Source of the DNA: Candidatus Sumerlaeaceae bacterium
GTDB taxonomy: Bacteria > Sumerlaeota > Sumerlaeia > Sumerlaeales > Sumerlaeaceae
DNA length: 32,875 nt
Reading direction: 5' to 3'
Assembly (NCBI GenBank): GCA_019695055.1
Contig: JAIBAT010000128.1
Location: 1 to 32,875, forward strand
Position numbers and translations under genes: made by a program. Positions 1 through 9,080 of this stretch are shown piece after piece. Position 1 is the stretch's first letter. Each line of letters opens with the position of its first letter. Under the pieces are notes generated by a model. It saw nothing but the letters and a program-made list of their open reading frames with translations. It was not told the origin of the DNA and did no database searches.

Positions 1-3000
1 CAAGGGACGGAACCATTCCCCGGATGGACGGCACAGCAACATTCCGGTGTTATTGGAAAGCAGCTTCGTGAGTTTGTGGCAAACCCCGACTCCGTCGGCA
101 AATTTGCCGTCCATTCCCCCTCCCAAATTCCCGGAATGCTGCAGCCGCCAGATTGGCAACCTGGCATATCCGCACGCTCTCCCTTTTGGTTCAAGATCCC
201 CATCCGGGAGAAGGGCCTTTACCGCATTGGCGCCTCGGATTTGCAGTCGTCAGGTGTTGCGTTATCTGATGTTACGCCCGACAGCCTTCACCTTTACCTG
301 AATGGCACCGAGGTTCCCATGCACTTCGTTTCCAAGTCTGGAAACAGAGACAATCTGGCACCATCAGACAGCTTCGTGTTTCTCGGGAATGAGCCGGAAT
401 CGCCCTACTCGGATACCAACATCTACTGGCTTTTCAGTGACCCCTCCAAGCCCGGTTTGCGCCTTTCCCCAACTACGCCAATGGAGACCAATACACCCGC
501 CGACAACGCCCTGATCTTTGCCGAGACCATTAGGGTGGAGGAAGACATCCCACCAGTATTGACCAAGAACGACCAGTTTCTTTCCATTCTCAGTTACAGG
601 TGGGTTGGGAAGGAACTGACCACCAGCGAACCCTTCACGATGAGATTCGACGCCCCGGACCTGGCGCGGTGGAACGGCGACGCAGTCTGCACGCTATTCG
701 TTTACGCCCATACGTGGGCCCCGGGAACCCAACTAAAGGTCGGTGCGAGTATCAACGGCGGAAAACCATCAGAGCTCTCCATGACCTCCGAGAGCAACGA
801 CACGCTTGTCTTTCGGGTGCCGACCTCCGGCCTGCAAACCGCTGCCAACACCCTCCAACTTCAATTGAGGGACGAATCGTCCACGGCCGTCAGGGCCGGA
901 TACGGACCAAATCAACCACGGAAGACCGAGTTATTTTTTGACAAACTTGAAGTTCGATATCCGCGCCAGTTTCGAGCAAACAATGGAAAAGCCCCGTTTC
1001 ACTCGCCAATTGTCGGCTTGTCGAACCTGAACGACCCAACCACCGAATCCCGTCTGCTGGACTATCGAATCTCCAACGCGCCCGCGACCGATACAACTTT
1101 TGTCTATGACGTCACCGGCACGACACCGCTTCTCCTGTCCCCAACATGGTCACCCGACTCTGCTGCCCCGGGAATGCGCACAGCATCATTCCGGGTCAGG
1201 GAGGATTCCCTGCACCACTATGAATTAGCGTCGATTGACCAATTGCCCAGGGCCACATTCCAACCACAAGGTGGCCGGGAAAACTTGACTGCACCTGGAA
1301 CGGCTGCCGACTACATCATTATCACCCACCCCGCCTTTGAACCAGCCATTCAGAAGTTCGCAACTTGGAAGCAGGGGCAGGGTTACAAAGTCAAAGTGGT
1401 CACCACCACTGACATTTACGAGCAGTTCTCCGCAGGGCAATTTACTCCCGTTGCGATTCGCCAGTTTCTTCAGTATGCGGCAGCAAACTGGCAGGGTTCT
1501 GCTGCGAATCCGGCCGGCACATTCGTCCTCCTTGTCGGCGATTGCACCAGCGCCTACAAGAATGACTTCCACAATAGTATCACAAACTGGTTACCCAGTT
1601 ACACACGCCAGGCAAATCCTGGCTCCGGCGACAGGTTCGCCTCGGACCATTGGTACACTGAACTCTTTGGCGACGACCTGTACGGAGATGCCCTGGTGGG
1701 ACGGCTCTCCGTAAACAATGTGCGGGATCTCGACACAATCATTTCCAAAAGCATGGCCTATGCCTCCGAAACCACCCACGGGGTCTGGCAAAACACTCTC
1801 GGTTTCGTGGCTGATCACACTGAGTTCGAAGAGGCCGTGCTGGACACCATGCGGCACGCTGTTCCGCCACGGTTCTTCCTGAAAACTGTTTTCGTGGGCG
1901 AAGAACCTTGGATTGACAATTACTATATCCCCCTTGATGTAGCCGAGGGGAAGAGGGCAAAGGTCAGCGCCGCTGCCACTGGGAAGATTCGCGACCTCTT
2001 CAACAATGGAGCCGCCATCATTTCCTACTTCGGCCATGGCTCACCGAATATCTGGTCCAACGAACGCGTCTGGTTTGGGGGCGACAGCGAAAATTCCGAC
2101 AACCTGGTCCTGACCAACCGCGATAAGCTTCCCATTGTTTTCACCATGACCTGCAATAGCGGGGCCATCGACTATCCCATGCCGCGATGGAACGTAAACA
2201 TCAGCGAGGATATGCTGCGCGTGCCCAATGGTGGGGCTATTGCCTGCTACGTTCCCAGCGGGCCGGGTGTCACGGATCAGCATAAAAGATTCGTGGCTGA
2301 GATTTTCCCTCCGCTCCTGAACAACCAGCCGGGAACTTTCCTCGCGGCCCCTCTCCTCCTTGGTGGATGGCGATACCTTGCCGGACAGAATCCCACCGAC
2401 CTCGTCCAGATGTTTATCTTGCTGGGGGACCCCGCCTTGGAACTCCATCTCCCCGCACCTCTGCCAGATGTTCGTGTGGAGGATCAGGGAAGCGGGAAAT
2501 TTGGGGTGCCTGTTCCCGAGCCCATAAAGTCCGGGGGGTACTCTCAAACAACAACCGAGGGTGACCCGTTCCTTCCCGGCGCGATAACGCCAATATCCGC
2601 GGGGACGGGAAGCATTACCGTGCAGATTGGAAATAGCAAGACGGACGCTCCCCGGGGACGCACGGGTTTGCTCGGAACAACAGGAGAATTTGCTTCCGCC
2701 GGGGCACCACTGGAGCCGGCCCCACAGCTTGCAGTCAGATCATGGCACCGAAAACCTGAAGGCGCAGTCTTTCAGGGCGACCCTGTGAATTATGTCTTTA
2801 CCGTCGAGAACCAGAGTCGTCACCCGATTAAAGCCGGCACCCTGCAGATCAGCGAGGACAACGGTGCTGTTCTGGCCAAATCCCCACCGGTTTCACTGGT
2901 TCCAGGGGAAACAGTCACCCTCAGCTTGGAAATTACGGCTCAGGCGAAACCACAGAAGATTCTGGTCTCAGAGCAAATTGGGAAAGGGCCTCCAAACCGG

Positions 3001-4086
3001 ATTCTCCTGCCTGAGCCCATCATTTTGGCAGGTGCAAGAAGAACCTCGTCCCAAGCCCCTCCCGTGGCGCTGATACCGAATGAAATCAAAATCCGCTATT
3101 CAGCTTCGGAAGGCAACGATTCCGGGTGGGTTTCCTTCGATGCGTGCAACATGACAACAGAGCCCGTAGCGGCGATGGAGGCCGCTCTGACCACCGCCGA
3201 TGGGACCGTTGCCTCCGGAACGCTGACTACGATTCCAACTGTGCCTCCCGGCGGAAAAGCGACGGTTCAGATTCGCCGCGATTTTCCGCCGGACATTTCG
3301 TTGGAGAACCTCTTTGTCCGCTTCGACCCGCTCGACAGGATTCCGGACAGCAATTCATGGCCCAAGTGGCCTGTCGAATTGGGGCGGAAACTTCTACCCG
3401 ACATCGAAATCACCACGGAGTCTGTCATAGTCACGCCTGCGAAACCGGTTGATGGCGAAACCGTATTCCTCGACGTACCCGTCACAAACCGAGGGAAATC
3501 GATGGTCGACAATGTCCGCGTGGATGCCTTTGACGGGACTTCGACCGACTCCCGGCGATTGGATTCGCGGGTCACAAGACCTACAACCGTTGTAAAACTT
3601 GAGCCGGGAATGACACGCACGATCCGTGTTCGCTGGGATCCATTTCGAAATGCAGGGGACCACCAGATTGTCCTGACGGCCGTGGCCGGCAATTCCACGC
3701 CGGAGACCAGCCTCGCAAACAATTCGGTGATAATTCCCCTCCATGTTTCCCGCAAGTACAGTCTCCGACGGGACGGCCTCACTGTCCTCCAGCCCACGCC
3801 GGAACAACTCCGTGCCCGCGAGGTGACTGTGGTAGCCAGGGTCCGAAATGATGGGGAAAGCCCCGCACGACTTGTGAAAGTAGTTTTCTATCCAGTCGGG
3901 CACCACGGCGAAGCGGCCCAGGCCGTTGGAGAGGTGATTTTGGACGAAGTCCCGCCCCAATCCAGCGCGGAGGCACGACTGACCTATCGGTTACGCCCGG
4001 GTGACGAGAAGAAGGACTATCTGGGATTCACCTTCGATGCGTTCCTCAAGGGGTCTCTCCAACGGATGCCTCCACCGAACAAGTAG
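1..4086 (+). CDS. Gingipain-type C25 cysteine peptidase, 5'-truncated
   Basis: The reading frame is open from the first base of the window, so the true start and any signal peptide lie upstream; the GTG at 76 is only the first in-window start codon. The central region matches peptidase family C25 (gingipain R fold). It has a YIIITHPAF strand, a long FVLLVGD strand, the catalytic His in a YFGHGS motif (codon 2035-2037) and the nucleophile Cys in MTCNSG (codon 2152-2154). About 60 percent of the way through, the protein changes to beta-sandwich modules that look like CARDB/adhesion-type repeats (for example VTNRGKSMVDNVRVDAFDG and VARVRNDGESPARLVKV). These probably display or anchor the enzyme outside the cell. 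No clear type IX sorting domain is visible at the C-terminus, which ends in a Pro-rich tail. Family assignment is firm; substrate and export route are unknown. Confidence 0.88.
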   Translation, partial: QGTEPFPGWTAQQHSGVIGKQLREFVANPDSVGKFAVHSPSQIPGMLQPPDWQPGISARSPFWFKIPIREKGLYRIGASDLQSSGVALSDVTPDSLHLYLNGTEVPMHFVSKSGNRDNLAPSDSFVFLGNEPESPYSDTNIYWLFSDPSKPGLRLSPTTPMETNTPADNALIFAETIRVEEDIPPVLTKNDQFLSILSYRWVGKELTTSEPFTMRFDAPDLARWNGDAVCTLFVYAHTWAPGTQLKVGASINGGKPSELSMTSESNDTLVFRVPTSGLQTAANTLQLQLRDESSTAVRAGYGPNQPRKTELFFDKLEVRYPRQFRANNGKAPFHSPIVGLSNLNDPTTESRLLDYRISNAPATDTTFVYDVTGTTPLLLSPTWSPDSAAPGMRTASFRVREDSLHHYELASIDQLPRATFQPQGGRENLTAPGTAADYIIITHPAFEPAIQKFATWKQGQGYKVKVVTTTDIYEQFSAGQFTPVAIRQFLQYAAANWQGSAANPAGTFVLLVGDCTSAYKNDFHNSITNWLPSYTRQANPGSGDRFASDHWYTELFGDDLYGDALVGRLSVNNVRDLDTIISKSMAYASETTHGVWQNTLGFVADHTEFEEAVLDTMRHAVPPRFFLKTVFVGEEPWIDNYYIPLDVAEGKRAKVSAAATGKIRDLFNNGAAIISYFGHGSPNIWSNERVWFGGDSENSDNLVLTNRDKLPIVFTMTCNSGAIDYPMPRWNVNISEDMLRVPNGGAIACYVPSGPGVTDQHKRFVAEIFPPLLNNQPGTFLAAPLLLGGWRYLAGQNPTDLVQMFILLGDPALELHLPAPLPDVRVEDQGSGKFGVPVPEPIKSGGYSQTTTEGDPFLPGAITPISAGTGSITVQIGNSKTDAPRGRTGLLGTTGEFASAGAPLEPAPQLAVRSWHRKPEGAVFQGDPVNYVFTVENQSRHPIKAGTLQISEDNGAVLAKSPPVSLVPGETVTLSLEITAQAKPQKILVSEQIGKGPPNRILLPEPIILAGARRTSSQAPPVALIPNEIKIRYSASEGNDSGWVSFDACNMTTEPVAAMEAALTTADGTVASGTLTTIPTVPPGGKATVQIRRDFPPDISLENLFVRFDPLDRIPDSNSWPKWPVELGRKLLPDIEITTESVIVTPAKPVDGETVFLDVPVTNRGKSMVDNVRVDAFDGTSTDSRRLDSRVTRPTTVVKLEPGMTRTIRVRWDPFRNAGDHQIVLTAVAGNSTPETSLANNSVIIPLHVSRKYSLRRDGLTVLQPTPEQLRAREVTVVARVRNDGESPARLVKVVFYPVGHHGEAAQAVGEVILDEVPPQSSAEARLTYRLRPGDEKKDYLGFTFDAFLKGSLQRMPPPNK

Positions 4087-4138
4087 GAGCAACATCGCTT
4101 TTCCCAATTGAAGCACGCCTGAAATTTCCATTTGCCAA

Positions 4139-4157
4139 CGCCACGCACACGGTGGCG
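4139..4157 (+). terminator. Small hairpin downstream of the C25 peptidase gene
   Basis: A perfect 6-bp inverted repeat, CGCCAC/GTGGCG with a 7-nt loop, lies about 50 bases after the peptidase stop codon and about 95 bases before the next gene. There is no T-run after it, so it could be a weak or Rho-assisted terminator, an RNA-end protecting hairpin, or chance. Confidence 0.2.
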
Positions 4158-4250
4158 ACAATAGTGGGTCTGCTGCCTTTCAGGGTGACACACACACTGG
4201 GCGCAGACCGACACAACAGTGAATCTAACCGGAGCTAATGAGAACGCTTT

Positions 4251-6203
4251 ATGTTGAACGCCGTTTTGACGCGTCTGGGCTGCGTTGCAATCGCAGCCGC
4301 CACCATTCTTGCTGCAGGCAACACCTTGGCCACAACTGACCCAGTGGCACTCATCCCTCGCGAGGTTTTGTTTGGAAACCCCGTAAAGGCCGCACCACAA
4401 ATCTCACCGGACGGCACAATGCTGGCGTACCTGGCCCCCTCCAATGGAGTCCTCAACGTCTGGGTCCGCACCCTGGGCAAGGAAGACGACCGGGTCATCA
4501 CAACCGACAAAAAACGCGGAATTCGCACCTACTTTTGGCGCGGCAACAGCAAGCACATTCTGTATCTGCAAGACCAGGACGGGGATGAGAACAACCATGT
4601 TTACATGACCGACCTTGAAACCACGCAGACCCGCGACATGACGCCATTCCAGGGCGCCAAAGCCGAGATAGTGGACGTGAATTGGAATATGCCGGATACC
4701 ATGCTTGTCGGCCTCAACCTGAAGGACCGCCGTTTGCATGACGTCTACCGTGTCAATTTGAAGAACGGCGCTGTGGACCTCGACACTGAGAACCCCGGTG
4801 ATGTGTCCTCTTGGGGCACCGACAACAAAATGGTGGTGCGCACCGCCGAGGTCCTGCTGCCGGACGGCAGTACGGAAATTCGAGCCCGCAGTAACGCCAA
4901 ATCGCCTTGGAAAGTGTTTACTTCATGGGGGCCCGACGAAACTTTTGGCGGCGTTGCAGGCTTTACCCCAAACAACCGTTCCATTTGGCTTTCGTCAAGC
5001 GTCGGTGCAAACGCCTCCCGCCTCCTTGAAGTTGATCTCGCCACCAGCAAGACGAAGGTCATCGCCGAAGACCCGCAATACGATATTGGCGGCCTGCTCA
5101 CCAACCCCAAAACCAACGCCCTGGAGGGGTACAACTTCCTTCGCGCGCGCCGGGAATGGACAATTCTCGACAAGAAAATCCAACCCGACTTCGAGTATCT
5201 CAAGACGGTACGCGACGGCGACATAGGCTTCAATCGCTGCCTGGATGACACCATGTGGGTAGTAAGCTATGTTGTGGACAATGCCCCTGTCAGTTACTAC
5301 CTTTTCGGACGCGCCGCCAAAAGCGCCGTGTACCTGTTCTCAAACCGACCCGAACTTGAGAAGTATACCCTCGCCAAGGTGCAGCCCATTTCCTTCAAGT
5401 CACGCGACGGCTTGGAAATCCACGGCTACCTGACGCTTCCTCCAGACAAGGATCCCAAGAACCTTCCGATGGTGCTGAATGTCCACGGTGGCCCCTGGGG
5501 ACGGGATAGCTGGGGTCTCGACAATGAAACCCAATGGCTGGCCAATCGAGGTTACGCCGTTCTTCAGGTTAACTTCCGTGGTTCCACCGGTTACGGCAAG
5601 GCCCACCTTAACGCAGGAGACCGCGAATGGGGCGCCAAAATGCACGACGACCTCATCGACGCCAAGAACTGGGCCGTCAAGGAAGGCTACGCCGACCCCA
5701 GGAAGGTTGTGGTCTATGGTGGCAGCTACGGCGGATATGCAGCCTTGGTCGGCGTCACCTTTACCCCCGATGAATTTGCCGGCGGCATTGCCGTTGTGGG
5801 ACCATCAAACCTTGTCACCCTCATCAAATCCATTCCGCCCTATTGGGCGCCAATGCGGGCCATGTTTGACAAGCGTGTGGGCAAGGTGGAGACTGAAGAG
5901 GAATTCCTGAAATCCCGGTCTCCCATCACCAAGGTGGATCAGATCAAGGTACCCCTGCTGATCGCCCAGGGCGCCAATGACCCGCGGGTGAAGCAGGCCG
6001 AGGCCGACCAGATTGTTGACGCAATGCGCAAGAAGAACATTCCCGTAACCTACCTGCTGTTTCCTGACGAAGGGCACGGCTTCGCGCGCCCGGAGAACCG
6101 TCTGAAATTCTACGCCGCCGCGGAGGAGTTCCTCGCCAAGGTTCTCGGCGGCCGCGCAGAACCACCGTCTGCCAAAGAAAACTTCGACAGCCTGAAAAAA
6201 TAG
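4251..6203 (+). CDS. Exported S9 family peptidase (prolyl oligopeptidase / acylaminoacyl-peptidase type)
   Basis: This 650-residue protein begins with a hydrophobic signal peptide (about residues 1-27, ending near NTLA). A beta-propeller-like region with repeated WD40/TolB-type strands (about 45-370, for example [13 protein letters not shown]) is followed by an alpha/beta-hydrolase domain (about 385-640). The catalytic triad is visible: Ser492 in GGSYGG, Asp577 in GANDPRV and His609 in DEGHGF. Length and order are normal for S9 peptidases that cleave short oligopeptides in the periplasm. The start is the ATG at 4251; a GGAG lies 16 bases upstream, which is far for a ribosome site. The apt gene follows after 46 bases, so co-transcription is plausible without an obvious functional link. 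The subfamily (S9B or S9C) cannot be decided by eye. Confidence 0.9.
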   Translation: MLNAVLTRLGCVAIAAATILAAGNTLATTDPVALIPREVLFGNPVKAAPQISPDGTMLAYLAPSNGVLNVWVRTLGKEDDRVITTDKKRGIRTYFWRGNSKHILYLQDQDGDENNHVYMTDLETTQTRDMTPFQGAKAEIVDVNWNMPDTMLVGLNLKDRRLHDVYRVNLKNGAVDLDTENPGDVSSWGTDNKMVVRTAEVLLPDGSTEIRARSNAKSPWKVFTSWGPDETFGGVAGFTPNNRSIWLSSSVGANASRLLEVDLATSKTKVIAEDPQYDIGGLLTNPKTNALEGYNFLRARREWTILDKKIQPDFEYLKTVRDGDIGFNRCLDDTMWVVSYVVDNAPVSYYLFGRAAKSAVYLFSNRPELEKYTLAKVQPISFKSRDGLEIHGYLTLPPDKDPKNLPMVLNVHGGPWGRDSWGLDNETQWLANRGYAVLQVNFRGSTGYGKAHLNAGDREWGAKMHDDLIDAKNWAVKEGYADPRKVVVYGGSYGGYAALVGVTFTPDEFAGGIAVVGPSNLVTLIKSIPPYWAPMRAMFDKRVGKVETEEEFLKSRSPITKVDQIKVPLLIAQGANDPRVKQAEADQIVDAMRKKNIPVTYLLFPDEGHGFARPENRLKFYAAAEEFLAKVLGGRAEPPSAKENFDSLKK

Positions 6204-6249
6204 CACCCACTTCAACACATCCACGCATAGCCCTGAAAGGAGCCTTTTC

Positions 6250-6762
6250 ATGGACCTGAAGCAAATCATACGCGATGTGCCCGACTTCCCGAAACCGGGA
6301 ATCTTGTTTAAGGACATCACTCCCCTGCTCAAGGACCCAATCGCATTTCGCGAGACAATAAAGCTTCTCGCCGAAGGCCTCCGGGACAAGGGAATCACCG
6401 CTGTGGTCGGAATCGAATCCCGCGGATTCATCTTTGCCTCCGCCCTGGCGTTGGAAATTGGCGCAGGCATGGTTCCAGTCCGCAAAGTTGGAAAACTCCC
6501 CTACAAGACCGCTCGGGAAACCTACGATCTGGAATACGGCACCGACAGCGTCGAGATCCACGAGGACGCTGTGGCCAAAGGCGACCGTGTGGTTGTTGTG
6601 GACGACGTGATCGCAACCGGTGGCACCCTCGCCGCTTGCTGCAAACTGGTCCAATCCCTCGGAGCAGATATTGTCGAGGTTTCCACCGTGATTGAATTAT
6701 CCTTTCTTCCCGGACGGGATAAAATTGTCGGCCTTCCCTTTCGCAGCCTGATTGTATTTTGA
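6250..6762 (+). CDS. apt: Adenine phosphoribosyltransferase
   Basis: The 170-residue product matches the usual length of Apt, which makes AMP from adenine and PRPP in cytoplasmic purine salvage. It opens with the family signature IRDVPDFPKPGILFKDITPLL. It also carries the VGIESRGFIFASALA segment and the PRPP-binding loop VVVVDDVIATGGTLAA (around residues 114-128, with Asp118 and Asp119). The ATG is preceded by a strong Shine-Dalgarno AAAGGAG at 6236-6242, seven bases away. It sits just downstream of the S9 peptidase and upstream of moxR. A second purine-salvage gene, adenosine deaminase, lies about 19 kb further on the opposite strand. Confidence 0.96.
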   Translation: MDLKQIIRDVPDFPKPGILFKDITPLLKDPIAFRETIKLLAEGLRDKGITAVVGIESRGFIFASALALEIGAGMVPVRKVGKLPYKTARETYDLEYGTDSVEIHEDAVAKGDRVVVVDDVIATGGTLAACCKLVQSLGADIVEVSTVIELSFLPGRDKIVGLPFRSLIVF

Positions 6763-6786
6763 TCCATTGACGGACGCGTCTCTGTA

Positions 6787-6831
6787 CCGGGATGCAATCT
6801 CCTTCGGAATTGGAATTCCCCAAGTGCCCGG
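6787..6831 (+). promoter_or_regulatory. Nested inverted repeats before the MoxR operon
   Basis: An inner near-palindrome GGAATT-GG-AATTCC (6806-6819) is enclosed by an outer inverted repeat CCGGG/CCCGG (6787-6791 and 6827-6831), ending 18 bases before the moxR ATG. It may be an operator or a folded leader. It may also terminate apt, although no T-run follows. The function is inference only. Confidence 0.25.
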
Positions 6832-6849
6832 GAATAGTCTAACTTTAAC

Positions 6850-7797
6850 ATGAAGCCAGCCCGAACCGAAAACATAGCCACGGCACTGCGCCGAAACATC
6901 CAGAAAGTTATCATCGGCAAGGATGACGTCATTGACCTAGTCCTCACGGCACTTTTGGCCCGTGGTCACATTCTCATTGAGGATGTTCCCGGCCTCGGAA
7001 AAACCCTTCTTGCAAAGGCGCTCGCCCGATCCATCGATTCCTCGTTCCAGCGCATTCAGTTTACACCGGACCTCCTCCCCTCTGATGTGACGGGAAACTC
7101 TTTTTACAACGATCGAGAACACGCTTTCGAGTTTCGCCGCGGACCGGTTTTTGCCAACATACTGCTCGGCGATGAACTCAACCGCGCAACTCCGCGCACA
7201 CAGTCTGCCCTGCTTGAGGCCATGGAGGAACATCAGGTCACCGTGGACGGCCAGACCCATCCCCTGCCGCCCCTCTTCTTTGTGGCCGCCACGCAGAATC
7301 CCGTCGAGCAACAGGGCGTCTACACGCTCCCGGAAGCCCAACTCGATCGCTTCCTTATGCAGATTTCCGTCGGCTACCCCGCCCGTGCGGACGAAATTGC
7401 CATCATCCAGGGGCAGATTGAAACAACACCGCTCGACTCCCTTCAGCCAGTCGCCAAAATTGAAGATGTGGTCGCGGCCCAGAAGCAGGTCCGCCAGGTC
7501 CACGCCGACGAAACCATTGCCGACTATGTAGTCCGCATCGCCGAGGCCTCACGTACCCATCCCGACGTTATCCTCGGTGCCAGCCCCCGCGGATCCCTCG
7601 GCCTTCTCGTCGCCGCACAGGCCATGACCTTTCTTTCGGGTGCGGATTATGTTTCACCAGACACCGTCAAAAAACTGGCCGCACCAGTCCTTCGCCATCG
7701 GCTAATGCTCAAGCCAACTTCGGTGCTCGCTGGTCGCACGCCAGATCAGGTCATTCACGACGTCTTGGACCGCGCCGAACTACCGCTCGGATTTTAG
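6850..7797 (+). CDS. MoxR family AAA+ ATPase
   Basis: The 315-residue protein is a MoxR-type AAA+ chaperone ATPase. It has the Walker A segment EDVPGLGKT (Lys51, Thr52), Walker B and following residues LLGDELNRATPRTQSALLEAMEE (Asp108, Glu109), the FVAATQNPVEQQGVYTLPEAQLDRF sensor region, and a C-terminal lid domain. MoxR proteins act with DUF58/von Willebrand-like partners in assembling or maturing envelope or metal-containing complexes; the client here is unknown. No clear Shine-Dalgarno precedes the ATG. The stop codon is only two bases before the DUF58 start, so the two are certainly co-translated. Family assignment is firm; the physiological role is not known. Confidence 0.93.
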   Translation: MKPARTENIATALRRNIQKVIIGKDDVIDLVLTALLARGHILIEDVPGLGKTLLAKALARSIDSSFQRIQFTPDLLPSDVTGNSFYNDREHAFEFRRGPVFANILLGDELNRATPRTQSALLEAMEEHQVTVDGQTHPLPPLFFVAATQNPVEQQGVYTLPEAQLDRFLMQISVGYPARADEIAIIQGQIETTPLDSLQPVAKIEDVVAAQKQVRQVHADETIADYVVRIAEASRTHPDVILGASPRGSLGLLVAAQAMTFLSGADYVSPDTVKKLAAPVLRHRLMLKPTSVLAGRTPDQVIHDVLDRAELPLGF

Positions 7798-7799
7798 CC

Positions 7800-9080
7800 G
7801 TGTCTCCCTACCCGCGCGAGGAAATGACCATCCGTCTCTCGACGCGGCAGAATGCAATCCTCTTCCTGACAACTTTCCTCATCTTCTCCGGGATCGGCAT
7901 GGGGTCCCGTGCAGTCACCGTGGCGGGACTGTTCCTCCTGACCCTCGTCCTGCTGGACTGGTTTGCCGGTTCTCGCGCACTTCGCGCCATCTCCGTCAAG
8001 CGCCGCCACTTCCCCCGCGCGTTCGAGAATGATTCCGTCGCAGTCGACATTGAAGTTCTCAACAGTGGCAACGGCCCCGCCAATCTCCTCGAAGTAACCG
8101 ATTCCTTCGCGCCGGGAAACAATTACCTCATTCGCAGCATGGCCCTCGAGTTGCCCCCTCATTCCCGGATGCCGTTCCGTTACGAAGAGCGCTGCTCCCG
8201 AGGTCGTGGCCTTCACCTCGTCGGGCCCATGCGCCTTCGCCTTGGCAGTCCCCTTGGTCTGTTTGTCTTTCGCGACACACGCGACGATGTAAGCACGATT
8301 ACGGTCTATCCACAGGCTGCCAGCATTCCCCATTTTGCGGTTCTCGGAAACGGCACCCATTTCAACATCGGCGAACAGGTGGTCCAACGCATCGGTCGTA
8401 GCGAGGAATTCGCCTCACTCCGCGGTTATCGCCCCGGCGATCCGCCACGCCTCATCCACTGGCCCTCCTCCGCCCGCCACCAAACCCTCCTGGTCAAGGA
8501 ATTCGCCCGAAACGTGGTCACAGAAGTCACCATATATATTGACCTTGCCATTACCTCCGTCTCCGGCCTGGGAGGGTTATCCTCCGCCGAGTACCGCATC
8601 AAGGCCGCAGCGGCCATCGCCACCGAAACCATCCGAAAACACCACCTCTGCAAGCTCGTCGCGGCAAGATCACCCAGAAAGGAAACCAGCCTCGGCGGGG
8701 GCCAGCGTCACCTGATCACCATGCTCGACTGGCTCGCCCTCATCAAACCCGAGGGCGAAGCTTCCCTCGAAACCGAACTCATCGGTGATTCCCGCCGCCT
8801 CAAGCCTGGCGCCACCGTAGTCCTGGTCATGAGTTCCATTCACTTTGACCCAGCCCAACTTGAACAGGCCCTCCGGCTGCTGAAGACCCGCCAGGTTCGC
8901 GCCATCGCCGTCGTCGTCGACGACCGGACTTTCGTAAAACTTCGCTCGGAGCAGGAGCAATTTTACGCGAAGGCCCCACCACTTGATCACCTGATCGCAT
9001 TCCTCAGAAACTCTGGTTGCGATGTCTTCACCCTCGGCATCTCTGAAAATATTGGGCAAAAACTGGGGATTCCCGCATGA
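7800..9080 (+). CDS. DUF58 domain-containing membrane protein
   Basis: Annotated from a GTG at 7800 (426 residues), two bases after the moxR stop; an ATG at 7824 (residue 9) is an equally possible start. Two hydrophobic segments near residues 18-55 form a membrane anchor. They are followed by a beta-rich region and then the DUF58 signature EFASLRGYRPGDPPRLIHWPSSARH with the downstream VKEFARN and VTIYIDL strand, the latter being the beginning of a vWA-like fold. DUF58 proteins are the standard partners of MoxR ATPases. The last four bases overlap the next gene as ATGA, a sign of translational coupling. Length is typical of the family. Confidence 0.9.
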   Translation: MSPYPREEMTIRLSTRQNAILFLTTFLIFSGIGMGSRAVTVAGLFLLTLVLLDWFAGSRALRAISVKRRHFPRAFENDSVAVDIEVLNSGNGPANLLEVTDSFAPGNNYLIRSMALELPPHSRMPFRYEERCSRGRGLHLVGPMRLRLGSPLGLFVFRDTRDDVSTITVYPQAASIPHFAVLGNGTHFNIGEQVVQRIGRSEEFASLRGYRPGDPPRLIHWPSSARHQTLLVKEFARNVVTEVTIYIDLAITSVSGLGGLSSAEYRIKAAAAIATETIRKHHLCKLVAARSPRKETSLGGGQRHLITMLDWLALIKPEGEASLETELIGDSRRLKPGATVVLVMSSIHFDPAQLEQALRLLKTRQVRAIAVVVDDRTFVKLRSEQEQFYAKAPPLDHLIAFLRNSGCDVFTLGISENIGQKLGIPA

